Shown here: positions 10,791-21,900 of the stretch, piece after piece
Layout of the letters: each line of letters begins with the position of its first letter
How positions within the stretch are numbered: position 1 is the first letter of the stretch
Assembly (NCBI GenBank): GCA_016748015.1
Contig: JAAOMT010000275.1
Span: 276,455-340,454 of the forward strand
DNA length: 64,000 nt
Direction: 5' to 3'
Origin: Geosiphon pyriformis
Lineage: Eukaryota > Glomeromycota > Glomeromycetes > Archaeosporales > Geosiphonaceae
Notes under the pieces: model-generated
What the model was told of the DNA's origin: nothing
The model's input: the letters and a program-made list of their open reading frames with translations, nothing else
Databases searched by the model: none
Translations under genes and position numbers: made by a program

Positions 10791-12246
10791 TGCTGGATAC
10801 TCCACTTAGATGAATTCAACTATGATATTTAACATCGCAAAGGAGCTAATCATCAAAACATTAACGCTCTCTTCAGACTTATCATCCAGTGACAGAACAA
10901 CCCTCTCAAACCAAACCAACTTAATTATTAGTAATTCTCCCTTTTTGACAAACATGATAATGGACTTGGACAACTACTCTGTCTTAATGGAATATTTGGG
11001 TAAAGGACAATATTCACTGAAATATACATGACAACAAAGAGAACATTTGTGCAAACAATCAAATTTCTATTTGATTCACCAGAACCAACTTTATAAAAGA
11101 AATAGAAAAGATCCTGACCGCCCCCAGAGAGTTATCAGATTTGAAGAAAGAGAAATTGTGATCTACAATATGCATACTGATTCATTAGCTGGACACTTTG
11201 GAAAAACAAAAACAATTCAGAAAACTCTAGCTCGCTATTATTGGCCTACTTTGGGAAAAGACATTGCTGAATACATCAAAATCTGAAAACCCAATCGCAA
11301 AGAAGATATCCATCCAATTTCTGTTGGTCAACTCTTTGACAGAATTGGTATAGATGTTGTTGGATTTTTAACAATAACTTCTGATGACAACAGATACATT
11401 ATCACAGCTACCGACTATCTTATAAAGTAGGTAGAAGCAAGAACCACTCCAGACCAAACAGCAGTCTCAATAGCCAATTTCATTTATGAAGATATCATTT
11501 GTCACCATGGCTGCCCCAAAAAACTTTTATCTAACAGAGAAAGAGCTTTTCTCAATACACTTGTTGAAGAACTTTGCAGAAAAATGGGAATATGTCACAA
11601 ACTTTCTTTTTCTTATCATTCCCAAACAAATGGCCTAGTGAAATATTTCAATAGAACATTATGTGAAACCCTAGCCAAAACCAGCAAAGAAACAAACTTA
11701 TGGGACAAAGTACTGCCTTCAGCTTTGTTTGCTTATAGAATTGTGAATTATGACATAACAAGTTATGAACCTTTTTATCTACTCTATAGACGAATGGCAA
11801 TCTTACCAATAGAAACTGACATTGAGACAATATTCTTTGAAGAAATAACAATAGAGAATTACAAAGACATTTTGCAAAGAAGACTTGGTACCATTCTTGA
11901 CTCATTAGTAGAAGCATGGATAATTGTCTTTGAAAAGATAAAACAATTCCAAAAGAAGCTTAAGAAAAAGAAAACATATAAAACACTTTCCTTAAGTGTT
12001 GGTGACTTAGTTTTAGAATACCATTCAGACAGAGACAATGTCTATGGTGATAAATTCTCTAGCCAGTGGAAAAGACTCTTTATAGTCAACAAAGTTTTAA
12101 ACAATGGTTTTTATATCTTACAAGATCAATATGGAACAATCTTCAATGATCGCCCTGTTCATGGCACATGACTCAAAAAATATCACAAATAACCTGATTG
12201 GTTACCTGTTGTGGTAATACCAACCCAAATGATCAACAAAAATTAG
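10750..12246 (+). pseudogene. Integrase of element E, frameshifted at its start
   Basis: Around 10770-10800 a one-base change shifts the frame between the end of RNase H and the tether (NYDI-stop-HRKGANHQ). The zinc domain keeps its histidines (MHTDSLAGHFG), but the CxxC pair is lost. In the core the first Asp is kept (GIDVVG, 11353), the second is Asn (LLSN, 11533) and the Glu is Lys (GLVKYFN, 11641). The last stop of the frame is TAG at 12244. The enzyme cannot have been active in this state. Confidence 0.9.
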
Positions 12247-12293
12247 ATATAAATAAATGTACCATTCCCAAAACAGAGGTATTTTCAATCAAC

Positions 12294-12950
12294 ATGAACA
12301 ATTATTTTTTAGATCAAAACATTTAAAACACTTTCTACACTTTCCATGAGTACTGGATCAAAAATTATCCAAATGCTACTCTGACCATTGGAAAACAAAC
12401 CACCATAACTGATAACAGTGGAACATATACTGTTATTAAACCAAAGAAAACCACTACCAGAAGAGAAAGAATTGGTAGCAAAATGGATAAGTATTTGCTG
12501 GAAAGCATAACAGCAGCAATACTTACACCTTCCATGACAATTAGAAAAACGATTAAGGAAATCTTGCCCATAGACAAAAACTTATCATATGGAAGACAAC
12601 TAGAACTCTATGGTCATCTTAGTGAAATCATAGAAGAAATGAAGCTCATGAAGAAAACAACTTCAGAGATACAAGTGGAAATTTTGGGCATTATATGTTT
12701 AGATGTCTCAAGAGTTTTGATTATTGCAAAAAGAGCCAAGACTCTTATACAAAGATTTGGTCTCTTGGATACAAAGCTTATTTTACCTTAAGTACTATAT
12801 ACTCTATCCACAAAAGACTTCAACAAACTAGTTAGTTTTGAGTTAGACAAAACCCTTCAATTAGAATACCCTATAAATAGCTTGATTTTGCTGAAGCTCA
12901 ATCTCTTTGGAGAGGATGATGTTATAGTTGAAATCTATAATTTTTATTAG
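12294..12950 (+). pseudogene. ORF3 of element E, accessory protein ending in the 3' LTR
   Basis: An ATG at 12294 opens a 219-codon frame with two premature TAA (12324 and 12789). The final TAG (12948-12950) lies 31 bases inside the 3' LTR. The C-terminal stretch LKLNLFGEDDVIVE aligns in position with the end of ORF3 of A and B (ELNLKKK), and the middle 'SYGRQLELY' corresponds to their 'HIGKTLYER'. It starts 48 bp after the pol stop. No characterised family is recognised. Homology across families is inferred from position, length and these matches. Confidence 0.65.
12909..12919 (+). other. Polypurine tract of element E
   Basis: GGAGAGGATGA directly precedes the 3' LTR, as expected for the primer of plus-strand DNA synthesis. 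It lies inside ORF3. Confidence 0.6.
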
Positions 12951-13550
12951 TTATCACATGTATTAGTCACTGATGTCATATAATTAGCCACTCTATTTTT
13001 AGATAGTGATCATTGATCTGGTCATTGACCACTTTCAATAGCTATATAAGCAATGAGTCTCTTAGCTGTAGAAAATCATCTCTCAGACAAGAATTAAATA
13101 AATAAAAATAACAACTTTCATCTCAATCACTCTCTTATCGCTAATTTCTCTTTTCCTACCATCAAGTATCCAAACATCTTAGGATAAAAAATTACTTGTT
13201 GGCCTTTTCTTAACATATATAATTGTAGCATTTGAAGATTATTTGAATAAACATGACTGAAAAGCACAAGTTGATACTTGATATTGAATTCTAAGAGCAC
13301 CGACGTGAGGCATAGAATTATATCAGTGGTGATCAATTGTTGACAGTATGGACTATCTCTCTACCTTCAGATTCCCTTGTTATCTTTTGAAAAGAATAGC
13401 AACTAAGATATTTTATGAGACTGATCTCACACATTGAATTCATACTCATTCAATTTGCTCATTGAAGTTGAATTCTTTTTGATTATTTTTATCACCCTAC
13501 AATCTTGTTTTCTCTTGCTATCTGTTAGCTTGTTACTCCAACTCATAACA
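12920..13550 (+). repeat. 3' LTR of element E
   Basis: The 631-bp LTR starts TGTTATAG and ends CTCATAACA. It matches the 5' LTR with scattered, mainly C/T and A/G, differences and lacks two of the four U3 repeat units. Confidence 0.93.
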
Positions 13551-13554
13551 ATAT
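13551..13554. repeat. Target site duplication ATAT, right of E
   Basis: This is the second copy of the 4-bp duplication; the element A sequence resumes here. Confidence 0.8.
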
Positions 13555-13839
13555 TACTGTGAATAACTCCAATTTCTAAGTTATTTAATAAAACTATGGG
13601 GAAATTGTTGGGATTGTAAAAAGTAACTCAGATTTTCTTTGTTCCTTCTGGAATATAAATGTTTGGGATCGAGATATTATGTTTTAAGCAGATTTGTTCG
13701 TTGGACTCAAAAATTTGTTGTGTGGTTGTTGGCTTTTCACAAGTGTAAATTTCAGGGTGTTCTCCAAAGGGTAAAATAGTAATTGGTTATGGAAGTCATA
13801 AAATCTGGTGAGATTCTTTCTGTTCATTGAGAGCTATGT
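13555..13839 (-). pseudogene. Element A Pol, region between dUTPase and RT
   Basis: The sequence matches 22170-22454 of B and the corresponding part of F (about 50781-51100). It encodes a beta-rich, Cys-poor linker of unknown role. It continues the element A frame interrupted by E at 5958-13550. Confidence 0.65.
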
Positions 13840-14250
13840 TTACTGAAACTGTGAATTGTCCAGTTGAACCAAAACCTTGGGTTTCTCTTTCACTTTTTCC
13901 CAATAGTTCTCTTTGATTGACTAATTGTAAATCCGAAATGTTGATTAAGGGTAAATAAATGGCTTGGGCAATTTTCTTGGCATGTTTAATTTTAAATGGC
14001 TTGTCAGTTTCATTTTGGAGTATTACTGTTATATCATCAGTATATTCAGCATCAATTATTCCTCCTCTGACATTGATTCCTTTGCTTGCTAGAGAGGACT
14101 GGGAGGCAATTTAAACCATTGTTCCTGGTGGGATTTTGAGGGCAATTTTGAGGTTGATTTTTGTAAGAGATTTGAGTTTGAGAACAAAAGTATTCTTTTT
14201 TGGATATCTTAGTTCATATCCAGCATCAATTTCATGTGCTTTTTCAGGTT
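13840..14250 (-). pseudogene. dUTPase domain of element A Pol
   Basis: All five motifs of trimeric dUTPase can be read on the minus strand in order: motif 1 AGYELRY, motif 2 ASQSSLAS (Arg to Gln), motif 3 GGIIDAEYTDDI, motif 4 KIAQAIYL and motif 5 GFGSTGQF. The enzyme hydrolyses dUTP to dUMP and would limit uracil incorporation during reverse transcription. The domain lies between the Cys-rich module and RT. The changed Arg in motif 2 and a TAA at about 14112 suggest this copy is inactive. Confidence 0.85.
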
Positions 14251-14389
14251 TTATTCCTTGTCCATTGTTGTTGAAGTATTTGAGTTGTAAGGCAGACTGA
14301 TTTTTAATGAGATAGATGGGTGTTGTTTCAATTTTTTCTGTTGCTTCAGGTTCTTCAAATTCAATTTCGTTTTTATTGTTTTCACTGGG

Positions 14390-15060
14390 CAGGAGAATTC
14401 TAAGAGCATAGCATTCAGAGCATCATTGCTCATCACAAGGCATTATGCATTCTTCACACAATTTAATGTTCATTTGCTCTAGCCGTTGAGCTTGAGCTTC
14501 TTTAGTTGGGTAGGTGTGACTTGTGATTTGATGGTACACTTTTACTTCATCTTTATAATTGTATCCAGCTAATTCCAAGGTATATTCGATATATTCAGCT
14601 TCTTTTATTTGACAAACATCTTCTTTGGTAGCTCTATTAACCAATGTCATTGCTAGATTAAAAATCATTTCAGCATTATGGGGGTAGTAATAGAGTTTGT
14701 TGAGAGCACTGTCATATGCTGCATCAAAGAGTGTTCCTCTTTTGACTTTTTCTAAAATTAATAAAGCATATTGGCAGATTTAATCACAGACTCCTCCTTT
14801 TATTGCTACATCAATCCAATTGCATTCTTCTGGTAGTGTATTTCCACAAGTTAAACAAAGGGTGTTGTCCCATTTTCCACTTCTTTTTATTAGATGGTCC
14901 CATCGTTCTCTGTGGTAAGCTTTGCAGTAATAACAAGTATGATTTTCATATTCTTCTTTAGGTGAAATGCAGGCTCTCATTGAGGAGAGTTTCTTGTGGG
15001 AGTCCTTGCATTTGAGTGGAATGTAAGGGTGTCATTTCTTTGGTTTTGGTTTAGAATATA
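14390..15060 (-). pseudogene. Cys-rich zinc-ribbon-like module of element A Pol
   Basis: The minus strand shows repeated CxxC pairs: around 14940-15020, CYYC and CLTC at 14845-14945, and a second cluster (CEECIMPC, then CSECYA) at 14405-14460. The spacing suggests two zinc-binding units separated by a helical stretch of about 80 residues with an EYIEYTLELA segment. The same arrangement occurs in B, H, F, G and D. I do not recognise a named domain. Confidence 0.7.
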
Positions 15061-15279
15061 AGATGTTCTATTCAGAAGTTTTTGGTTCCTCTGAATATGA
15101 TTTTGTTGCAAAATACGTTTGCTTAGTTTCTTCAGCCCAGTTAGATGTTGATTCAAGAGCCATAAATGTTTTGACTACATGCTTTTCTTCCTTTTCTTCA
15201 AATTCGAAGACAGGGGCTTTCTCTAATTGTTTGTTGAATGTACCACAAGTAGTGAGTACTTGGGCATGTTGTCCTTAAT

Positions 15280-15640
15280 AGAAGAGTTGTAATTCTTGGG
15301 TTTCCCAGTCTAATTTTGCATTGGCTTTTTGGAGCCAATCATTTCTGACAAGAGCTTAATACTGGGGCACCTTTATTATAAGAACTTTGACTGGAATGGT
15401 GATTTCATCAAAAGTGAATGAAAAATTGGCAATTTCTTCTACGGAAGTCTTTTTCATGCCATTAGTAATGACAATTACTGTCTGAGCTGGTCAGTCAACA
15501 TTTTTCTTTAACTGTTGCATCAACTGGTAGGTGATGATGCTTCTGGCAGATCTACTGTCTAGGATCAAGCGAATTGCCTTTTCTTTGACTTCTGCTTTAG
15601 TGTACATAGCAGTGATTGCTTTTTGTTTGTTGGCAGCTGC
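15280..15640 (-). pseudogene. Aspartic protease of element A
   Basis: The active-site loop reads LILDSRSARS, where copy B has LILDSGSAGS; both changes are GGA to AGA type transitions. The downstream KKTSVEEI and the NDWL-like segment of the second lobe can be followed. The protease would process the Gag-Pol polyprotein. Loss of the loop Gly probably inactivates it. Confidence 0.8.
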
Positions 15641-17662
15641 ATTGTTGAGCAGGAATAGTGACTCATTTGCTTCGAACTCAAAAGAAAATATATCTGAAAG
15701 GTTGGCATTTTCAGCAATTCTGGCTGGTGGAATTGTGGTAGGAGTATAGGAAAGATTTTGTTGTCATGCTGTAGCTCTACCTTCCAAGAGTGCAGTATGG
15801 TGAAAATTCTGTTCTTCTGGTATTGTTAAATAACTGGATTGAGTGTGGTAGTGGTTGGGTCTTGGTTGAGCAGAATTTTGGGGAACCAATTGGTTGTTTG
15901 AACTGATTCTATTGTTGTTTACTTGGTATCAGTTTTGTGGTGTCAATTGATTTTGTGTAATCAATCTTCAAGCAGATACTTGATAATGTTGTGTGGGTGG
16001 TTGTTGGTATTGCTGTTGGATTGGCTGTGAGACAGGCTGATAATAGTTATTTTGGTATTGGGGTCTTGGTAGATAGTAAGCTGGTCGTAGTGGTTGATAA
16101 TAAGATTGCTGTGATGGAGGGTAATATTGATTACTCCTATTTTGTTGGTCTCGTTGTAGCTTTCTGCAATCTCTTTTCCAGTGGCCAGGAATTCTACAGT
16201 AATGGCAATTCTGAGACTGGTTATTAGAGGGTGATGTGAAAGTATTTTGATTTTGTTTTTGGGATGGTTAATATCTTTGGGGTTGCTGTTGTTGTTGGTT
16301 GGTGAAATAGTTTTCGACTTTCTTCATGAGTTGGTCGATTTTCTCTTCAGCTGCTAAGCTGGTTCTCCAATGGCCAAGTTTACAAGTTTTGTGCGATTGG
16401 CCTCTTCTATGGCCATTTTGTATCTTTTTGCATGCTGTATGGCAGAGTTTAAATCTTCTGGAGCATGTGGGCAAACTTTTTTAATCAGTTTATCCTTTAG
16501 ACCAGCGATAAATTGATCCAAGATTTGAGTATTGGAATAATAATCATTAGTTTCAAGTTGGCAAATTCATCTGAGAAGTTTGTTGAATTTCCCAATATAA
16601 GTCATGACAGATTTAGAGGGTTCTTGTTTGATATTGTGAAAACAATTTTGAAGAGTAATGGAGGTGTTGTTATCAGTGAATTGTTCTAAGAAGGCAGTTT
16701 TGAAAACTGTCCAGTCATTAAAAGGAGTGATCAAGTTTTCGAACCATTCACCTGCTGTTCCTTTGAGAAAGTAGGGAATTGTTCTTAACATTCTGGCACC
16801 ATTCCATTCATTTGCATCTCCAGCTTTAGTAACTTGGTCGAACCATTCTTGGGGACTGGTCTCAATATCTTCTTCATTAAATTTGGGAATTTTTGCAATA
16901 TAAGCTGTCATTTTGTCTTCTTCCTTGTTATCTGTTAATTCACTTTCTTTTTTGGATTCTATTTCTTCTTCAATGGATTCAGAAACGTTTTCTTTATTGG
17001 CTAATGTTTCAGAGTATTCACTTGTGTTTTCTGCTAAATAGTCAAGAAGATTGGTACTAGTCTGAAGAGTTTCTTGTTGTCTGGTGGAACTTTTGGGTGA
17101 TGTATAATCTTCTAATCTTGAAAATTGATTTAAAGGTGAATTAAGAGTTTCTGCTTGTGCAAGTGAAGCTGGAAAAGATGTAATAGTGAGTGAAAGTTTT
17201 GAACTGGTTCCTTGTTCAGGTGTTTGTAAGTGTTTGGCAGTTGTTTTTAGTAATATTAGAGTATTTAGGGCGGTTTTTGAGTATTGCTTCAATTTTTGTT
17301 TGCCTTTGTTACTTGTTTCTGTCTCTGATTTAAAGTCAAAAGAGTATTTAGACTGTACTGAGTATTTTTCTTCACAATACTCAATAATGTTAAAATTAAG
17401 TTCTTGGAAATAGGTAGCAAGTGTTTCACTGTTCAGGTCTTCTGTTCCCAATTGTAAATAGTGCACTAAATTATTGTAGAGGTTGCTTCTAATTTCTGAA
17501 ATGTTGTAGTTTCCAAAAAGATAATTGTTGATACAGTTTTTAATGTATTGGTATACTGATTTTTTGACAACTTCAATTCCATCTGGAATGTTGAATCTTT
17601 GCTTGCAGTGTATAAATTGACTGGTAATACTCTAAAGTTGCTGTGTCTGGTGTGGTTGCCAC
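15641..17662 (-). pseudogene. gag of element A, with CCHC knuckle
   Basis: The minus strand encodes an N-terminal helical region, an acidic Ser/Glu-rich linker, the capsid-like core (SPQEWFDQVTKAGDANEW, WTVFKTAFLEQF) and an intact CCHC knuckle, CHYCRIPGHWKRDC (about 16160-16205), followed by a Gln/Asn/Tyr-rich tail. It is open for 299 codons at 16567-17466. The first codon homologous to B and F is GTG at 17662-17660; no in-frame ATG lies upstream. In copy B gag, protease, Cys module and dUTPase share one frame, so a single Gag-Pol reading frame is likely for the family. Confidence 0.85.
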
Positions 17663-17690
17663 TTTGAATTTGTTGTTGCTGTGTTATTTT

Positions 17691-17705
17691 CATAAGAGAG
17701 CACCA
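17691..17705 (-). other. Primer-binding site of element A
   Basis: Read on the minus strand, TGGTGCTCTCTTATG starts two bases after the LTR end. The first eight bases are shared with all other copies. Confidence 0.6.
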
Positions 17706-17707
17706 AA

Positions 17708-18680
17708 TGTTACTGGAGGTTTTTTGGTCTCTTTTTTTTAATGTTGTTAATGTTAATTTGCTGTGAATTCATGTTTCCAGAAAGTAATTGGACCTCCAGT
17801 AACTGAATTTATTTTTAAATTATCTCCTATAATTTGAACTGCTGGGCTTATAAGTGGAATAACCAATTCCTTGCCAGTTACTTTATGTAGTTACATTGTA
17901 ATAAATGTCAACTCTTTCCCAGAAATTGCTTGTCTAGAAGCTCATTAAAGATGTGTAGTTACTTTGCTGTAAAAGTTAACTCTTCTACAGAAATCTCGTC
18001 TGTAGGCTATCTTAATGATTATGATAAGAAAAGAAAAGAAAAATAAAAGAAATGTAAAAGAAATAAAATTTTATTAAGAGAAACGTTTTCTATTCAGGTC
18101 TGGAGTTACTAACAGATTATTGAAATTAGTAGCTAATCAATTTCAAAACGTTAGTTGTGTTGAGAGAATTTCAAGTGTAATAGTTTAAGAATTTGGTTTT
18201 CGAATATTTAATTTTTATTTGAATATGTAAAAGGTGATTTGTTTTAATTAAGATATCTAAAGTAGAATCCTATGTTAAGATACTATAAGAAGATACATTT
18301 TTTTGAAGAGAGAAGCTCTTTTTTTATACAACTTGTTATAGTACTAGTCTTTGAACTTGCACTTTTCTTTTTGCTATAATTTGGATGAACTAAAGATACA
18401 TTTCGGCTAACTACAAGTTATTTTACTGAACTATTTGATTATTTCGGCCAATTTTCATTAATTTTGGCGAATTTTAACTATGTTAAATGGTTCAGGGTAT
18501 TGTGTAATTTGATCATCTTAATTTCTAGAGTACAAATCAGATTATTGATTGAGTAATAATATTTAATAATTTGATTAAATAATAAGTGATAATTGAAATG
18601 ATAATAATATATGCTAATTAATAATAGAAATTATAAGGGTAATTTCATGCTAATTAATAGCTAAAATTCTACTAATAACA
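17708..18680 (-). repeat. LTR2: shared by elements A (5' LTR) and B (3' LTR)
   Basis: The 973-bp repeat starts TGTTACTGG and ends AATAACA. It is flanked on the left by the primer-binding site of A and on the right by the ORF3/polypurine end of B, so one LTR serves two elements. By eye it is very close to LTR3 and clearly more distant from LTR1. Confidence 0.9.
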
Positions 18681-19368
18681 TAATCTTCTTCTTAAGATTG
18701 AGCTCTGTTGAAGTCCAAGCACTATCTGTAATATCAAGATAATGGTCCAAAATAATTAAAGTGATTTGGTCTGAAAATTGTTGAAATTTCAGTTCTGTGA
18801 GCTTTCCAATGTGTTGAATCTTCATTGGATGAAGTATAGAATTTTGTAAGACGTTTTCACAAGTATTGAATAGATTATAGAGTCTAGATGCTGTTCTAAG
18901 TTTGTAGTAAGTGTTTGTTGGTCCAGCTGCTGTTTTGAATTCATTGTGAATTTGTTTTTGTATAGCTTTAGGAGTAATATTGGTTGCTTCAAGTTCCAGT
19001 TTTCGTTCATAAAGTGTTTTTCCAATATGAAAATATCTATATATAAGGATATGTTTATTGTTTTGTTTATTGAGGAATAGTAGAAGTTTTTGTTCTATTG
19101 TGGCATTTGGTGGAATATTAATAGGGGCAATTAAAAGGTTTTCTTTTAGTGCTTGCTTCAAAAGTTCTGGTAACTTATTTTTAGAGTAACCTCTTGTTTT
19201 TTTTCTATAAGGGTGATAGTTCTGAGAATTATTTATTACTGGGACTATGATTTTTTTCTGAATATAATTAATTTGGCTTTCATTAATCGTTATGGATAAG
19301 TCAGGAAATGTTTTTAAAGCTAACATTAATTTTTGGAATATTTGTTGAATATTTCGGGGAATAATTAT
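18661..19368 (-). pseudogene. ORF3 of element B, best preserved family 1 accessory frame
   Basis: The frame is uninterrupted for 221 codons (19326 down to TAG 18661) and extends without a stop to position 19368, where copy A has ATG and B has ATA. It ends 20 bases inside LTR2. The deduced protein is basic, rich in Leu, Ile and Asn, with helices around YRYFHIGKTLYERK and YKLRTASRLYNLF, then a C-terminal LKFQQFSDQI and DSAW segment. No membrane segment, zinc motif or nuclease motif is visible. Conservation of the open frame in a decaying element suggests that it mattered to the parent. Function unknown. Confidence 0.75.
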
Positions 19369-19516
19369 GATAAAAAATGACTAACTAATAAAATTTGAGA
19401 AAAAATAAAGAAAATTATTTTTGGGTATAAGGTTTTATTTGTTTTTGGGTTTGGGTGTTATTTGTTATTTTTGTTCTTGTGTGTTATTAAGAGGATTATT
19501 GTAAAATTATGTTGAA

Positions 19517-20750
19517 TTAAGTGTTCAGGTTTGGTTGTTGTTCTATTATAATTATTGGTTCTAAATTTCGGGGAATATCTTCAGGATTAATTAAAAGAGA
19601 ATGTGTACCAATTTGTGGAATTAATGGTTCAGAATTGTTTCTGGAATAATAGTGTTTCAATCTATCTCCATGTGCAACTTTTGCTAGTATTTTGTCATTA
19701 AATCTTAACTTGTATGATCTATTGCCTAGAATTTTGTAAATATAAAATGGTCCATCCCATTTATTTTCAAATTTTTCACTTCATTGTTTTTCAGTCTTAG
19801 TTCTGTGTAAGAAAACTTTATTTCCAACTTTAAATTCGTTGGTAATGAGTGGTAATTTGTTGTTATGTCTTTCTTTTTGTTAAGCTTAGGAATGTTTAAT
19901 ATGAGTTGCTGCTATCTTTTTTTTTCCTTCCAGTGTATTAAGAAGAGTGTAGACTCTTTTTTGGAGTGTTTCTTGAAAGTTTTCTTCATTAATTAGTTGC
20001 ACAGAGTACTGTTTCCACCATGAAATTAATTGGTAGTGTTGCTGTTCTTCCATAAGTAAGATCAAATAGTGTGTGTTTTGTAGTATCTTGTTTTAGTGTT
20101 CTGTATGCTAGTAACACTGATGGAATAAAGATATCCCATTCCTGCTCAAAATTTGTTGAGACTTTGGCTAAAGATTTACACAATGTTCTGTTGAAACATT
20201 CTACAAATCCATTTGTTTGAGAGTGATAAGGTGATAATAGAAGTCTTTTGACATTGAATCATTCACAAATTTCTTGTATCAAGTTGTTCACAAAATGTGT
20301 TCCTTGATCAGATAAGAGTTCAATTGGACATCCATGTCTACAAATAATGTCTTCATAAATGAAATTTGCTACTGATTTTGCATTTGCTCTTTGATGGCTC
20401 TAACTTCAGGCCATTTGGTGAGATAATCTACTGCAACTGCAATATAATGATTTCCTTGGATTGTGATAGGTAATGGTCCAACTAAATCAATTCCAACTCT
20501 GTTAAAAGGCTGTTCAACTTTGATTGGATTTAAAGATTCTGTGGGTTGAGTTCCTCTTTTTCTTTGACAACTATCACAAGATTCTATATATTGTTAAATG
20601 TCTTTTTACATGTGAGGCCAAAAATAATGTTCAAGAGTTCTTTGAATTGTTCCATCTCTTCCCAAGTGTGCTGAAGAAAGATCTGTGTGCATGTTGTATA
20701 AAATTGTTTTTTTTTCATTTTTTTGTACTAATCTGAATGGTTGGTTTGGA
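19517..20750 (-). pseudogene. Integrase of element B
   Basis: The zinc domain, core and GPF C-terminal domain are readable on the minus strand. The second Asp (LLSD) and the Glu (GFVECFN, with SPYHSQTNG) are intact. Several stops and shifts occur at 19870-19990, about 20390 and 20590. Pol ends with TAA 19517-19519. It is homologous over its full length to A 2988-4250. Confidence 0.88.
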
Positions 20751-21480
20751 TTTCTGCAATTTTTGTAATAGATTTGTTGTAATGTATGAAATATTGTTTG
20801 TATTGGTGTTGCAATCGATGTTTTTCACTTGGAGACCAATTTTCTGGTATGGTAAGAGTCTTCAAATAGTTTTTAATATTGTTATAATTTTTAAGATCTA
20901 TTATTGTTTGGTTATTGTGTTGGTAGGTTGATAAGTTGTGGTGGAATTGTTGTTGGTGTTAATCTTGTCTCATTCTTGAGAGGCTATCAACATTGGTATG
21001 TAGTTTTTCTGGTTTGTAATGTATAATGTATCTGTAGTCTGCTAAAAAGTCATTTCATCAAGACTGTTTGGCACTTTGTTCAGTTTTTTTTTTATTGAGC
21101 CATTTGAGGCCAATATTGTCAGTTATTATGTCAAATTTTTTTTCATTCTTCAGGTATTGTTGAAAATGTTTGAGAGCTCAGATGATTGCAGCAGCTTCCA
21201 ATTCAGTTGAGCTATATTTGAGTTCTGTTGGCTTGAGTGTTCTGCTGGCATAAGTGATAACTTGTTCCTGGCTATTTTCATCTAATTGTGATAAAATGGC
21301 ACCAAATGCTATATGTGAAGCATCAGTGGCTAATTGGAACCATTTGTTGAAGTCTGAGTAAACAAGAACTGGGGCTGTTGTCAATTTTGTTTTGAGAGTT
21401 TCAAAAGCTTTTTGTTGTTCTTCAGTTCATTTGTATGGCACGTTTTTGTTGATAAGATAATTGAGTGGTTTGGTAATTTT
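20751..21480 (-). pseudogene. RNase H of element B
   Basis: The 21178-21384 part is open and reads LATDASHIAFGAILSQ, YASRTLKP and STELEAAAII, with the catalytic Asp and Glu in place. Downstream toward integrase, a conserved Trp-Trp pair appears as two consecutive TGA codons near 21055-21060. The tether follows. Confidence 0.85.
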
Positions 21481-21900
21481 TAAGTTGCTGAAATGTTGCT
21501 GGTGTATTGCAAAGTTCAAAAGACATAATATTGAACTTATGGTTTCCTTCTTGGGTGGTAAATGCTGTTTTGAATCGGTCTTTTGGGTCTATTTTGACTT
21601 GCCAATATCCACTTTTCAAGTCTAAAGTTGAGAAGAACTTGGCTTTTCCTAGAGCATCTAGCATGTCATCAATTCTTGGAAGAGGCTAGGCATCTCCAAT
21701 TGTCACACTGTTTAATTGACAATAGTTAACACAAAATCTGATTTTTCCATTTTTTTTTTGACAAGGACTACTGGTGAGGCCCAAGAATTTCTTGATGATT
21801 TAATCAATCTGTTATTGAGCATTTTCTGGACTTCTTCTCTAATGAATTGGTGGCTGGCAGATGGCAATCTGTAAGCTTGCTAACATTTTGGTGGAGCATC
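21481..21900 (-). pseudogene. Reverse transcriptase of element B with internal deletion
   Basis: The fingers and first palm motifs are present (FSTLDLKSGYWQV, NTPATFQQL). Right after ATFQQL the sequence jumps to the region that in copies A and D follows the thumb (NYQTTQLSYQQK). About 350 bp including the YLDD box are absent relative to A (4930-5275) and D (60503-60853). The deletion makes B an RT-null element. Confidence 0.85.

Larger units (their letters stand above)
5958..13550 (+). mobile_element. Element E, complete family 3 Ty3/gypsy retrotransposon inserted in A
   Basis: The 7593-bp element has two LTRs, primer-binding site, gag, pol (protease, RT, RNase H, integrase), accessory ORF3 and polypurine tract in order. 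It lies inside the pre-RT region of element A in opposite orientation with a 4-bp duplication. It is better preserved than its neighbours but is not functional: catalytic residues in protease, RNase H and integrase are changed, and a frameshift lies after RNase H. Unlike families 1 and 2 it has no dUTPase. Confidence 0.95.

Noticed and set aside
10810-11031. Plus-strand frame of 73 codons in E
   Set aside because: Wrong frame; the neighbouring frame gives the conserved RNase H end and tether, so this is an effect of the frameshift near 10780.
18822-19025. Second minus-strand frame within ORF3 of B
   Set aside because: Alternative frame of the 221-codon ORF3, which is the conserved one.
18661-19368. 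ORF3 as an envelope gene or as a DUF1016 (YhcG-like) nuclease-associated protein
   Set aside because: No signal peptide or membrane helix for an envelope; resemblance of the IGK...LRT pattern to DUF1016 is too weak to claim without a profile search.
21050-21065. TGA codons at conserved Trp positions, including two in a row, suggesting a genetic code in which TGA means Trp
   Set aside because: TAA and TAG at Gln and other positions are as frequent, and catalytic GAY/GAA codons show the same G-to-A change, so transition decay explains all of them.
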